A stretch of DNA of 64,000 bases from Prototheca cutis (GCA_002897115.2 BCIH01000003.1:1237561-1301560), one strand, 5' to 3'. Positions 48,101 to 61,121 are shown, counted from the first letter of the stretch. The notes: generated by a model from the sequence alone, not told the origin. Numbers and translations: made by a program.

Positions 48101-49133
48101 CAAGGGGCGCACTGCACCGCACACCGCATGCATGACTGTGCCACTGTCTTGACGAGGTCCTATCACACATGCCGTGCCATCACGGTGGCGGCCACTGCCC
48201 TGCACCTGGTGCCCGACAATGGTCTGTGCCCTTTCACGCACAAAACGCACCCGGCTCGACAGGAGACCATCTGTGCGGCGTTTGCGGAAGAAAGCATGGA
48301 CACCCATCAGGAACTGCATCCTCTGCTCCACGATGTCTTCTTCGAGCATGGACCTGCAGCGGGGTGGGGTTGAGACCTTTTCTCAGTAGTCATCCATTCC
48401 TTCAAGGTGCACAGGTTGCTGCCAGACTGGCACCAGATGACAGGGTGCAGCCAAACCGGCAAGCAAACCGACACTCTAAAATCCGATGGCGCACGTGACG
48501 GTGCTGGGATGGATAAGGCGAGACGAGGCGTGTCTGTTCAGTGCCGCCACCATGTCCTTGGCCCTTAGTGTGGATCCCGGTCTGCACACAGGGATTTCCT
48601 TGGTCAGCAGACATGACAGTACGCCCTGTTGCAAGGTGTGCAGAAACAAGTCTTTGCCAGGCCAACCCCTCCCACCCCCCCTCACCCAGTCGATGCGGGA
48701 GTGGGCCGCCTGGATCGTGATGGAAAAGGAGCTGCCAAGGAGTCACCGAGAACCTCCGACAGCTGGAGCGATTTGGTGAGTGATTCGGGGTCAAACTGCA
48801 GCTGTGGCTTGTCTGCACTGTACAACAGCACCGCCTCCTCTTCTGCTGCTGCCTCTCCAGGGAGCGGCTCCTCTTTCTCTCGTGACAACGCATGCCGTAT
48901 GGTGGTCGTCGGAGCCGAGAAGAGCTTGGGCAGGCGATGCCTCAGCTTACGACCGTCGGAGCCAGAGCCCGTGGCGGCTTCTGCAGGTGGAACGGGGCAG
49001 ATTTCTGCACATGAACGCATTCCTTGCATTATACTGAGCCAAGCATGCACAACTGGACCTGCCAAAAATCTGATCTGATTCCAGGGAACCAAAAGGGAGA
49101 ACCCAAGTCACCTGATTGCATGGCTGAGCTCAT
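45181..49133 (-). CDS. Unrecognised conserved-looking multi-exon protein, coiled-coil segments
   Basis: I do not recognise this gene. Exon 1 is 22 nt (49112-49133, MSSAMQS) and joins in phase to 48686-49004 (EICPVPPAEAATGSGSDGRK; AEEEAVLLYSADKPQLQFDP). Further coding-like blocks are EEDIVEQRMQFLMGVHAFFR (near 48,300), GMALLDLACEVAQDMADFRP (near 48,000), QSVPAELLERWAARNLTVHF (near 47,450), a Glu/Ala helix (QEEAEAEAAEVHEALVTKEA, near 47,090), LRQQLQFLESLGRQ, GYLLEGELEHLRGLIESKIR, SSLQSVVAGLPLLAAATSKE, DEQLPTVLHVVVQGVVTCTM and GPKVYRFPADALPPSCENAL. Several meet good GT-AG sites in phase. The last exon could instead stop at 45414 in another frame. It lies 145 bp downstream of the antiporter stop, on the same strand. 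Confidence 0.55.
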
Positions 49134-49277
49134 CTGGACTCGCTGCGCTGAACTGTTGTTGGATTCAGAGAGATCTGCAAGGAAATTGTACTAGGATTTC
49201 CCTCGGCAACATCCCTTGTAGCCAAGGGATGCCCTTGGCACCACCAGACGCGGGTATTATCAAAACAAGCTCGCACG

Positions 49278-52200
49278 TTAAGCGGGCCGCTTGCGTTGCA
49301 CCAACGCATCTCGAACAAATGACCCATGCCCGACTGCCTTACCGGCCCCGGAGTAGGAGCCCCGTTCACGTGCCAGCATGGCCTTGACTTTGTCAGGCGC
49401 GCTCTCCGACTCCCACAGCCCTCCAAAGTCCAGAGTCTTTTCCAGGACTTGGTCCCAGTTTGCCCCTGGAGCGTGGTTGGTACCAGGTGCAGCTTGTCTC
49501 ACTGATGAATCGTCGCAGTACTGCCAGCCACTGTGGCAGACCACTGGGCTTGAGGGAGGATGACCCTAGGAACCGCAGATGGCCCGGTGATCATCACTCC
49601 AGACTACAACAAGGCCAAAATCATTTCATAACGGTACCGTGGAACATGCCGGTCGCATCCTCCTGAAGCCCAGTGGCAGTAGAGACGGTAAGAGCCTGCA
49701 GTCGTGTCAGCACTGCTCGTCTCAATTTCCGGCGGCCCTTGGAAACCTGTCCGAAGCAGATGAGTTGGGGGGGCCTTGCTCCATGCTTTCCAGGAGCATC
49801 ATCTCCATGCTTGCCATGTTGAATGATGAATCCAATCCATCCCCCTTATGAGGCACGTGAAAGAAAGACCCCCCCGCCGTCCCCCATGGACGGAACGTAC
49901 CTGCCCGATGTTGCACCACGTCATCACTGGACCGAGCATCGGTGCGTTGAAGATCAGAGTCAAAAGGACAAAGCCTGTAGTCCACACCACAATCGTCGCA
50001 TTTTCCGATGCTGCATGCAAGGTGGTGGGTGGGTGTGAATTGCCTGGGCCAGTGAGTAAAAGGGGGAGAACGAAGAGGGCCTAGGATATGCCCATGGGCA
50101 ATGGTCGTTGGGATTCCTGCCTCTGTTGAAACCTAGCGTCACACCACAGCACTGCATCCAATACACCCCATTCCTCCACTAAAAAATGCCACCGTATCCA
50201 GTCTGCACTCACCGACGATGGCAGATGTGTGAAAATCCGAGGTCACGATGAGATCTGCGACCAGGATGAGGGACAGGGCTCCCCTCAGTCCACCCAGCGT
50301 CACAAAGAGGAGCTGCGACCAGCTCAGCCCTGTATGTGGTTGGTCGTTCATCCCAGTGGGGTGGTTGGGGTTCTGATGGCAGTCAACAAACACATGGCAC
50401 AACTCTGTTTGAAAGACAGAGCGCAATGCCATGGCTCCTGCACCAAGCACAACCCCAGATGCAGAAGCCAGAAGAAGACCCCCCATGCCCTCACATCGAC
50501 CGAGGTGGAAGAAGAGAGGGTTGAACAGGCAGACCATCACGAATCGAAAGGCAAACATGAAGATGAAGATGATGGGAATGGAGCCATACACCCAGCCCGG
50601 CGACTGCAGGTACGACTCTGATCTGCAGGGGATGGTGAAGTAGGGGGGGGAGATATGCTTGGAACCTGCATCAATCCACAAGGGAACACCTGTCCAGGAC
50701 CAAAAAGACACCATGCCCACAAGGGAGGCCACACCTGACGAGGAAGTTGGCGGCGGCGACCCCGGCCCAGAAGAAGACCAGAACATTGGCTATATTGGTG
50801 ACGGCCACCCAAATGGATTTCCAGGCCTCCTCCTCGTGTCGCAGCGCAAATCCGCCCCAGAGACTCGTGGCCGAGCCCCACAGCGAGAACACGGCCACCG
50901 CAATGACGCCAGAGGACTGCGTGGGGATTGGCGGATTGGCTGGCCAGGGAGTGGCGACATCGGTCAGGTCGCGCCACCCACAGCATTGCTGCAACCAAGA
51001 GGCCCGACCCACCCCTCAAGTATCAACCTGTGCGGGGCCTTGGCCAACGTAAAAGGCAATGTATGAAATGATCAGCACGATGGTGGCGTCGATGGCAGCC
51101 GGCAAGCCGCGCCACCGCAGCAGTCGGAGCAGCCAGCCCGTTGCCAGGCCAAAGGCGAGTCCCACGCCCAGACCGATGCCCGTCAACCTGGTCGGTTATG
51201 ATTTAAGAAAGCGTGAATGTGCATGCATACTTTTCATTGCATTGCATGGTGTTGCTTGGACAGGCAGATAAGCGCAGGGATCGCGAATATCCAATTGGGC
51301 AGACAAGGGCCCCCCCTCCACCACCACCACCACCACCAGCGACTCACTTGACAAGCTGGACCGCCATGTGGCCCAGCAGGCTGGTCACTGTGGGAAGGTC
51401 CTGGTCCTTGTATGTCTCCAGCACATCCAAGAAGACCGTGTACAAAGTGATGGCTGCTCAGCTCAAAACGTGATGGAGAAGGGGGGGGGATANGTTCTGG
51501 GCTAGGAAAGGAAATCTGAGAGCAATCAATTTGGTAATCAGTCAATGACCTGGAGGCCAGTCCCTCCCCGCCTGTACAGTACAGCAGGCCTGGACGGCTT
51601 CTGGTTTCTGGACAAGAACATTTCATTCCAAATTCTGATCCAGCGGCTCACCTGACGCATCATTGAACAGCGCCTCTCCCTCCATCAGTGTTACCAGAAT
51701 CTCGGGACCGCCACCTGGCGGGTGCAGAAAGAAGTCGGGCGCACAAGTCATGCACACAGATACTGCCGGGGACCTTAATCTGAACCAACTTCCAGAAGAT
51801 TTTCCTCCAGAACAGCACACATGGCACAGCCATTGAGATGTCGCAGCAGAACATGCTTCTCCGGCAGAATGCAAGTGGAAACATATAACCCCCTACCCCC
51901 CCCACACGACACACACACACACCTGCCGTGAGTAATGCGGAGACTGACACCGCATCAGTTGGAGCCAGCATGGCTGCAAACAGCGCGCCATGTGCCCAGT
52001 CCATGCCGCGGCCAGAGAAACCCAGACCGTACAGCACAAAGGGCGTTAAGCAGGCAGCACTGAGAATGACCATGACGTAAGCCAGTACACCAACATTCAG
52101 AGCCACCTGGGTTTCAAGGAATGCAGCGTGTTATTTGTTTGTGTCTGGTAAGAGTCACNTTGGAGGTGAAAGCACTCTGCTTGGACACACGTGTTCATCT

Positions 52201-52917
52201 GGGCCTGGTCCCCTGTTTTCAAACACTCCTTTCACCGCACAAAGCCCCTCGCTGCCCACTCCAGCAATGATCGAACCCAGCAGAAAGTCGCGCCTTCCCC
52301 CACAGAAACACATATAATCATCACTCCCACCCGCTTGAACAGGGCAAACTTGATCCGCAAGGCCGCATCCGCCAGCAGGGGCGGCAGGAGCAAGTAGAGC
52401 AGCAGGTCCGGTGGCTGGACGCCGAGCCACAGCGCGACGGCATTGCCTAGCCGGCCCAGGTTCGCATAGTAATTTGCGACACCCAGCAGAGCCCCGGACA
52501 GGAGCACGCCGATGAGGGCTAGCTTCCCGGTGAATGCCGCGCCTGCCACGACCGCCAGGCATGGGAGCAGCACCGCATCCCGGCCACTCAGCGGCACCGC
52601 GCAGTAGTTGAATGACTCTGGGTTTGGTTCGGAAGGGGGTTCTGATAATCATCCCCTTGCATGGGTGATTTACGATCAGATTCGGTGATATGGGCCGCGC
52701 AGTGCGGGGTTTTCCTAGCCAAGGCAGCATACCGGCCCCAATCTTGTTCAAGCCCCCACGCATGGCACCGACCTTCCGCATTCGCCCTGTTGCTGTAGGT
52801 CACATTCGACACGAGACAGAACGCCTCATCGTAGTACACCCTGTACGTGGTCGCGTTCCATATTGAAGGAATCAGCGCCTCCAACTGCTCGATCAGGGCA
52901 GTCTGGTTCGCTGCCAT
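49278..52917 (-). CDS. CPA1-family Na+/H+ antiporter (NHX/SOS1-like)
   Basis: Start MAANQTALIEQLEALIPSIW at 52917; the N-terminus has NxS/NxT sequons (NATTYR, SNVTYSN). Membrane exons follow: DAVLLPCLAVVAGAAFTGKL, LIGVLLSGALLGVANYYANL, PDLLLYLLLPPLLADAALRI, VGVLAYVMVILSAACLTPFV. The ion site is split: ALFAAMLAPTDAVSVSALL, then PEILVTLMEGEALFNDASG, the CPA1 TD-and-ND pair, with Ala for the common Pro after TD. Next come ATIVLIISYIAFYVGQ, SSGVIAVAVFSLWGSATSLW, SIPIIFIFMFAFRFVMVCLF, QLLFVTLGGLRGALSLILVA and TTGFVLLTLIFNAPMLGPVM. A soluble tail includes TLDFGGLWESESAPDKVKAM and ends QRKRPA. It probably exports Na+ or regulates pH; the membrane is unknown. One ambiguous base at 51493, in an intron. 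Confidence 0.9.
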
Positions 52918-53221
52918 GCCCACTCAGCTGCCGTCAGGGCAGGAAACCGCCGACCAAAGCCACCCGCCTTTCGAAGGCGATCAGCGGCACGGATCAAGAC
53001 CAGAAATAATTTGTCGTATTGGATATGATGAGCGGGATCTAGCCACGAGAAACTCTGTGGGGGGCCAAATGTCCTGAGCCCCCTAGGTTAACGGCGTGTC
53101 GCACCATTTGTCACAATAGTGCCGTGCCCTACGGAACGACGAAAACTGTGGCAGAGTCAGAAGACAGCCCAAACCGCAACTTTTCTTTTTAAGATTTGTG
53201 CCGTGATTTGATGTTGCAATA
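52918..53221. promoter_or_regulatory. Shared 5' region of divergent antiporter and DUF1350 genes
   Basis: 304 bp between opposed start codons. No certain promoter element seen. Confidence 0.5.
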
Positions 53222-55225
53222 ATGCAAGCTGCGGCGACGGCTCGGTGGGGTGGGATCGGGGGCGGACCCACCCTGCGGTGTCGTCAGGCCTGGGCAGGTG
53301 CGCAGGGGGATCCGCGTTTGGGGAAGGTCTTGCCCTTATCGCTGCGCTTAACACACAAGCGACCCATTTCATGTTCCATTGCAGGATATGTGCTGACATG
53401 CTCGCACCGGCGGCTGGCCCTGCGCGTGTCAGCCAGCCAGGGTCCCCATCTGCCCCCGCCGGGGCCCCCCTCCCAGCCCCAGGCCTTCCACAAGGTGGAG
53501 GACCTCATCACCAGCCGGCTGGGTCCCCAGGGCCCCAGCCCAGGCAGTCGGTGGCGGGAAGTGGCGGAGAGCTGGGTGCTGTACCCACCAGGGGACGAGC
53601 CAGATGCCGTGGTCCATTTCATCGGGGGCGCCTTTGTGGGTGCAGCGCCGCAGCTGGCCTACCGTACCTTCCTGGAAGCCCTCGCCAACCGCGGCATGCT
53701 GGTACATGGACTGCGTGTTGTTACGGCTTTTTCCTTCCAGTGCATCCGGGGGTGGGGGGGGAGGGGAGGGCCCATATAGTTCGCCCGCATCTGCAGTGTC
53801 GTGCCGTGAGCTTTACCCAGCCTGTCAATGACACCTGTCCATGCCAGGTCATCGCGACGCCCTTTCACACGGGTTTTGACCACACACGGGTGGCGGACGA
53901 CATCCATTTCAAATTCCAGCGGGCACTCAAGGAGCTCGGTCCACATGCCCAAGCACTCCCGGTCTATGGCATGGGTCACTCGCTGGGATCGCTGCTGCAG
54001 CTTCTCATCGGCTCCCGCTACCTCGTCAAGCTTGCGGGGAATGTCCTCATCTCCTTTACCAACAAGCCAGGTGAGTTTTTGGGGGGGGGAGGGGGGGCCG
54101 GGTGGTTTACAGGGAGGGATACCGTTGTTGCGGGATGGGGAAAGAATGGCTGCAGTGAGGCATGGCATAGAGTATGGCGGCATGCATGTTGTTCCCTTGC
54201 ATGACAGAGATCGAAACGGCAGAATACGTTGCCAACGATTGTGACAGATGCACAACGCATCCTCCCTGAATGCCTGCTGCATGCAGTGACGGATGCCATG
54301 CCGCTGTTCTCGACGTACATCGGTCCGGGGTCGCAGCTGGTGAGTCCCCTGCTGGCACAGCTGGCCGCTTCACCGCTGCGGGCTAGCCTGGAGGGTCTGC
54401 TGCAGACCTTCAAGGCCAACTCGCCGGAACTTGTGCGACAGCTGGCGCCGCTGATCGAGCAGCTGGCACCAATTTACGCAGACATTGCCCGGGGGCGCCG
54501 CGAATTCATTCCCTCAGCAGCAGAGTGCACCGACATCATCAAGGAAGGCATGTATTCTTTTGTTCTGGGTGATGTCCGTGCGGTCGGGAGGGGGGCTTAC
54601 ATGTTTCGATGTGTCGAAGCAGTGACATACCTCACGCCTGTATCGCGGCATCGACAGAGTGTGGTTGTAGAGTCGAGACAATATTTGGGTCTGTCTGAAA
54701 CCATGCCCACTCAGAACCTCACCGCCCTCCTTAAAACTGTTAGGATACGGCGTGGAGCGTAATCTGCTGATCCAGTTCACCAGCGACGGGCTGGATGATT
54801 CGGACAGGCTGGCGTCCATTCTTTCTTCCAGCAGCATCGCGGATATGGTGGAGGTGCAGCGCGCGAACCGCCCCGGCACGCACTTGCGGCCGCTACAGCA
54901 AGATCTGGGGCGGCTGGGGCCCGAGATGGGTCGCTGGGCCGCCGGTGCCCGTACCGGCGGCGAGGCTTTCCTGGGCGGGGTGGAGTCGTTGGTGGGCCAG
55001 GCGGGCATCCCGCCCGAGACACGGCGGGGCTTGGTGGGCCTTGCCCGGGCCGCAGGAGACCTGGCGGGGGCGGTTGGCGACGCCATTCTCGGTGCAGGTG
55101 CTGGCACTGGGGGAGCGGCGGCTACGGCGGCCGAGGTGGAGGCTCTGGCTGATGAGTGCGCCGTGTTCATGGGCCTGCTGCCTCCGCCACCTGTGCCGGC
55201 GGTCACGCAGGATGGCACAGAGTGA
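53222..55225 (+). CDS. DUF1350 family protein, plastid alpha/beta-hydrolase-like
   Basis: Start MQAAATARWGGIGGGPTLRC at 53222; the Arg/Ser/Ala-rich first exon reads as a transit peptide. The DUF1350 core is highly recognisable: AVVHFIGGAFVGAAPQLAYR, TFLEALANRGML, VIATPFHTGFDHTRVADDIH, FKFQRALKELGP, and the nucleophile-elbow-like YGMGHSLGSLLQLLIGSRYL, then GNVLISFTNKP. Later exons carry LVSPLLAQLAASPLRASLEG, PAECTDIIKE-like sequence and GYGVERNLLIQFTSDGLDDS. A Gly/Ala-rich C-terminal extension ends VPAVTQDGTE at 55225. Members occur in cyanobacteria and plastids; the biochemical role is unknown although the fold suggests a hydrolase. Exon borders near 54,080-54,240 are uncertain. Confidence 0.9.
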
Positions 55226-55582
55226 ACGCGGGGCACGATTGTGAGGCAACTGTTTGGATGAATGATGTCATCCGCTCCATGTTACTGCACCATACTTCCA
55301 GGGTGCATGCATGCATGCCATGGTGTGGCGGGTAGATTGGACTTGATTGGGAAGTGAGCGACTGATGGATTGACAGCTCGAGGCATCCAGGCGGTTCGAT
55401 CCAGCTGAGCAAGGTCTGTGTCCAAAAAGCAAGGGATTGATCGAGTGACACCCGGTGGCCCCCACTCATTCGCTCATTCTTGCCGTGGCAATGGAAGTTC
55501 ACAGTCTTGCATGCAAGACATGGCGGACATCACAGCGCATTCCCACTGCCACCAGCTATAGTATTGCATCCAGCACTGACAC
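55226..55582. other. Convergent intergenic region with TGCATGCATGCATG run
   Basis: Between two stops. It contains a (TGCA)n run around 55303-55318. No gene seen. Confidence 0.5.
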
Positions 55583-58500
55583 TTATTCCAGCGGCTGGCA
55601 CAGGATGGGCAGGGCATCGTGGTAGCGGAACCGGGTGCGGACATAGGTGGTTAATGCGGCAGTGTCCAGGTACCCCACGGGTGGCTCTGGCCCATCACCA
55701 GCCACACCGTCCCGCTCGCGTTTGAAGGCCTCGTAGTCGTGGGCGGCCGAGAACACGAGGCGCAGCTGGGCCACATAATGCCTCGCCACTACGGCCGTGA
55801 TGGGCTGCTTCCAGCTCAGCACCGTGTGCGCCGCCGCCAGCCGCTCCGAGCCCCGGCCCTTGCTGCATGTTATTTATAGTGGGGATTGGAGCGCATGCGT
55901 TGGAGCAGCAGCACTTGGGTACAACCATCAATCGGCAGCGTTTACCCACTTTTGATGCGAATGCTGCCCATTCCTTTTCCAACCTAGTACTGCCTACCTG
56001 AGGGCACAAAGCACGGCCAGGAGGTCGATGCCGTCCAGTGTTCCTGAGCCCCGAGGGTCCAGCATGCTAAACACCTGTCAGGAGGCCATATTTTTGGAAA
56101 AAGGGGGGGTCCTGTGATGGAGGACAGCTGTGCATTTGGGTTGCGCATGTGTACTGCAACTTTGCATGGGGCCCCCATCCCCATCCTACGTAGTACAAAA
56201 CCCGAAAGCAAAATCAGGCACTACGCCATCACACCTGGGCGTAGACAGTGCGCATGAGGTGCTGGAAGAGATCGGCAGACACACCCGCCAGCAGCCGCCG
56301 AACCAGTGCCTCGGCCGCCGTCATACCAATAGCATCCAGGGAATGGGCGTGTGCAGTGGCGTCGAGTTTATCTCGCTTGTTACTGAATCTGCTACCCCGC
56401 GTGGAAGAAGCAACATGACCTTCCTCGGACAGCAGCGCCGTGATGGCCGCCGGAGGGACGCAGGTGAGCGGGGCCAGCTGTTGCAACGCTGGCACGTCGA
56501 CTTCACTGGCCAGCGTGGAGAGATCGAGCCCCAGTCGGGCCAGAGCGGCGCGAGCCGCCGCGTTTCTGTCCCGTCCCCGCCACGACAGCGTCCGTGGCGT
56601 CTGCTGCGGAGTGGTGATGCTCGTGTCGGTGACATTGACAGCGCCCTTGTCCGGCCCTGCAATCGTGCCGGCCTTGTTTTTCTTGGGCGTCCGGCCGACG
56701 GCCCGAGCCACCATAGACGCCAGCGCTCGCACCGGCGAGCGAGAGGGGGCCAGCCCCAGCTGCCGGCGGCGGTCTTCCTGGGGATTGGATGTAGCGCCAG
56801 GTCGCGCAGGCTTGCTCACGCTCGCGTCCAAGCGGTTCGTGTCGATGTTCTCGCTGCCACGCCTGGCCCCACCTGGACAACCATTCCCGCTGCCAACGGG
56901 TGCGGCGCCTGCCAGGCGGGCAGCCTTGTCAGAAATGTGTGACATCATCTGCCCCACACTGTCCCAGTCGGCGCCCGCAGCGAGCATGGCCTTGAGCTGG
57001 TCCACTTCCCGGGCAAGCGCTGATCCCCGGCCCGACAGCCGAAGCGCAGACCTCAGGTTTGCCGCGGCTTCCGTCCCCGCTTCGGCACCCCCCCTGCATG
57101 TCTGCACCACCGCTTTATTCAGCAGCGATCGCCAATGACCCGGATCGACGGCCAGCACGCAGTCGTAGCATGCCACCGCGCGCCCCAACTCGCCGCTCTG
57201 GCGGTGCAGGTTGCCCATGTTGAACTGCGCCTCCACGTGCCCCGGCGCAGCCGCGCTCGCGGCGCGAAACGCGGTCTTGGCCCGGTCCACCTCCCCCAGC
57301 GCACACAGTGTGCACCCCAGGTCACACAATGCATCCGCGTAGTCGCGCTTGNGCGCCAGCGAACGCTCCAGGGCCGTACGCGCCGCCTCAAAGTCGCCCA
57401 GCGCGTATCGCGCCGAGCCCAGCAGCTTGAAAGCACGGTAGTGGCCGGGATCCAGCAGTGTTGCCGCTCTGCATGTTTTGAAGGTGAGTGCGGTTTCGTT
57501 TCGGGGTGGGTGTGCATTTCCGGGGTGTTTCTTTGGTTGGCTCATTAGTCTGTCCATTGATTGAATGGATGACCGCTGGTGGCAAGGATGGTGGATGCAG
57601 GGTATGCAGTGGGGGTGTGGCTCCCACACACATGAACGCACACACGCAAAAGCAAACCACAAGCGCATGCATCGATGCGTTAGATAGAAACAACAGCCAA
57701 AACAACGACAAATAAGACAATCCCCAGACTCACTCGTAGTGCTCGCAGGCGGCGAGCAGGAGTCCCTGGGCCTCGAGCGTGATGCCCAGGTTGACGTGCG
57801 TCTTGACGCACAGCGCCGTCTCGGCAGAACCCGCAGCCTCGCAGCAGGCGATGCCCTGCCAGTACTCGCCTGCAGCGTCCTCATACCGTCCCCCGGCAAA
57901 CAGGCCATTCCCGGCACGGAAATGTGCCAGCGCAGGCCGAGGCTGCGGACTGTGGGGTGCAAAGGGCTGCAGGAGCGGGGACGCCGCCAGGGCTGCAGTT
58001 GGAGATGCTGCGTCCTCAGCAATCGATTGGGAAATGACTGTAGACCCAGGGGACTGCTTGTCAAGCATGGGTGTCTCGTGATGATCTGCAGCATGGATGC
58101 CAATGTCGTCAGCCACCAACAATGGCAGTGAGCCACCGTCGTCGGTCACAGAGCTTTGTCCTGCGGGGCTGCAAACGGCATCCAGTGCTCCAGAACGGTC
58201 GACAGCTGGGGATTCCACAGCAGCCGACGGGCTGGCACCTGGGAATGCCGTCGGAGACATCATCATACCCGCTCCGGTTTCCTCCCGCTCTAGCAAAGCC
58301 ACGCCATCGGCGGTCCGGGCTCGGGCACGCACGGCGGTGGCCGGGATACTGGCAAACACGTCCTCCTCCGAAGTTTCTTCCCGTGCTGAAGACCAGCCAG
58401 GGCTCTGATGCGGCTCGGCGATCGGAGCTGCCTCCGGTGGCAGGGTCGCCGCTGGACTGGCCGCTGATCTGGTACCGGTGCTTGATGGACCCGAGGAGTG

Positions 58501-61121
58501 CAGCTGGGACACAGGTGCCGGCAGCAATGCAGGGCTCGCGACGACTGACATCGTCGATCGTCGCAGCGGTCCCGCCTCTGAAGCTGGTGCTTCACGTCCT
58601 GTTGAGGGTTTGGAGCAAGTCATGGACGCTGGTCCAGCCTGGGCCTCGATGGGAACGACAGCGGCAGGAGATGGTGCACCGTCCACCACTTGCACCTCCT
58701 TTGCTGCAGGCGGCAGCGGCACCGCAGCTGCCGCCTGGGGGGCCACACCTGCAACTGATACGGCCAGCGTCTTCTCCGTCGCTCCAGGTGCAGCGGCCTT
58801 TCCAGCTCCCACGTCAGCAGGCAGGCCTTTGACCACAGCCACCCGGCCGAACAGGGTGGGAGACAGGACTTGGCTCGGATCCAGACGCAGTACCGCGCCG
58901 AGGTACTGCGCCTCCTCCAGTGCTGCGTCGGGGTCCTCGGCGCCGTCTATGGAGATGCTGATGCAGGCGACCACACCGCCCTCGGGGAGCGCCATGGTTC
59001 GATCCAGGCGCACGGTGCAACCCTCTGCAGCGCGTTGCAAAGAAGAATGTGAGCGCAGAGTGCTATTTTCCTGATGGAACAAGGCCTCAGGCACCTGAAA
59101 AACAGCGATAGCAGCTGTGTCTCAAAGTCATCAGGATCATCTGAAGGCAGTTGACCAAGTCCACCCGCTTTGTGCCCATCAGTTCGAAGTCAACAGCCCA
59201 CAGACACAAACGCCCTTGCCATACCTGGCACAGACTCTTGCAAGGCGGCCACAAGGTCGTCCCCTGCAAAACCAGCGGCTTCAGCCTCCAGCAACGCCAC
59301 ATGAATCAGCACCGGCGGCAATGCCGGCCTGCTTCGGGCCACGCTGCGCAGCCCAGGCGTGGACGCTCCCACCAGCATGGCCACTCGTGGCGGAGCCGGG
59401 GTCAAAATGTTGGCAAACACGTCCGGGCCGGCGGGTTCGGAGCCGCCCATCGCGCTGCTTTCCAGAATAATCGGTGTTGCTTGCGAGCGAATAGTCACAG
59501 GCGTCTGGCTCGGTCCAAGTTCCGACCCAGCAGGTTGCAGGCAGTCAACCCCCCCTGCTGGTGCCATGGACGGCGAGGCAGCTGATGATGGTGTGGCAGC
59601 ACACAGTGCGGCGGTTGCTGTCACTCCAGCAGTAGCAGTTACCGCTGCAGCTGTCGCTGTTGCAGAACTGTGTGTCTGCCATGGCACGGATGGCTCAGGT
59701 GGCATGGAGCCTGGCGTCTCGGCCGCAGGACATGGCACCCAACTACGCTGCAGCTTGGAACCACTGCCCATGCTTTGCTCTGGAGAGGGTCGTGGGTGGT
59801 TTTCCAAGTCATCGCCGCTGGCCCTCCGCCCACTCTCGGTCGCCGCAGAGTGACTGTGGCCCGCGTTGCTGCGGCTGTCACTGACGCGACTAACACTGCG
59901 CCCGCCAGCCCCACCGCCCGTGGGCCCCGGGCTGGCATCAACGCTCCAGGTCGGTACTGCAGCAGCCTGTGCCCGCATGCGCGGCGGCGCTGGGGTGCAG
60001 ATCTCGGCCATGGCGAGGCGAACGGAGGCCATCTCCGCAGCGCCACAGGACCCAGACAGCAGATCGGATGTGCCGGGCGAGTCCAGATTGAACCCCGGGG
60101 TTGCCGTGAGAGAAGCGGCCATGCCAGGATGGGCTGTCACTACTGGAAGGAAAGGCCCTTGGGACGTGGGCGCCACCGGTGTGGCCGATACTGCGGTCAT
60201 CTCCAACGCCGCAGCCGTCCCCGCCACTAGCCCGATGCCCAGCCCTGCACCTGCCACGGCAGGGATCATGTCCTCAGCAGTGGCTGATGCCGACAGGGAG
60301 GAAGAACTCCTCTCCGCCATCGCCGGCCCTGGTTTGGTCTTAGCGGCGGTCCAGGACAGGGTCTTGGCCGTCGTGCGCGGCGGTACTCCGGCCGCCGCAG
60401 GCACCGAGAGCCGTGATGCGTCCGGCCCTGCCCCCGTCCGGATGCTGTGCTGGAGCTGGGACTTGCGGATGCTCAGCACGTCCAGCGCGGGGGTTCGGTA
60501 GGGCACCGTGACGCTCGGTGTGGCCCAGTTCTTGGCGGCTGCCGCCTGCTGTTCCGCTGCATGCTCGCATACAAGCCTGTAGTCATGCTCGATGTCCGCA
60601 AGACCGCTGACGTACAGGCTGCGCAGACCCTCCCTGGTCAGTCCATGGGCAGTAATATGCTCTGAGAAAGAGGCCCAGATCTGCGACAGGCGGTGTGGAG
60701 AGAAGGGGGGTGTCATTGTTCTGGGATCCACGCGCATGTCCATCCCATGCAGTCCTCTTCGCATGCTCAAGTGCATGCCTGCTGTGCAACAATCCCATCA
60801 TGAGCTAACCTCCTCGACAATGAGCTGGATCTGGTCTTCCGTGAGGGCGGTCTCCGGGTTGCAGGATCGCAGCAACCATGCCACCTCCTCCTGCGGAGTT
60901 GAGGCCAGGACACCATGCCGTGTTGCCGGACCGGGTGATCACACGCGGCTTTCGCGCACGACAAAGCATCGCGTTGCATTATAGGCGAATAGCAAGTATT
61001 CTGCATAGTTTTCTTGCGTTCCAGCATGGTCATACCTCGTCGAGCCCACTATCTGCATTTCGATCCGAGGCGGAGAAGATGTGCTCCACCTGGAGTTCGA
61101 ACGGCTTCACTGCCGCCGTCA
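55583..61121 (-). CDS. Plant-type calcium-binding TPR protein with giant low-complexity insert
   Basis: Start MTAAVKPFELQVEHIFSASD at 61121. The N-terminal EF-hand loop is DRNADSGLDE, then LTEDQIQLIVEEV and LTREGLRSLYVSGLADIEHD. The order matches Arabidopsis calcium-binding tetratricopeptide proteins of the At2g32450 type. After an insert of roughly 800 residues rich in Ala, Ser, Pro and Thr (exons about 59250-60680 and 57730-59050) come the TPRs: HYRAFKLLGSARYALGDFEA, DYADALCDLGCTLCALGEVD, HVEAQFNMGNLHRQSGELGR and HWRSLLNKAVVQTCRGG. The distal part has MTAAEALVRRLLAGVSADLF, a second EF-like loop, FSMLDPRGSGTLDGIDLL, and HYVAQLRLVFSAAHDYEAF. The plant C-terminal ZZ-like zinc finger is absent. 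Role unknown; Ca2+ sensing is inferred. One ambiguous base at 57352 lies in a TPR codon. Confidence 0.85.

Noticed and set aside
55390..55410. GGTTCGATCC, a tRNA T-loop-like string
   Set aside because: The flanking bases do not form a T stem, and no D arm, anticodon arm or acceptor stem can be drawn around it. A similar string at 39710-39725 fails the same test.
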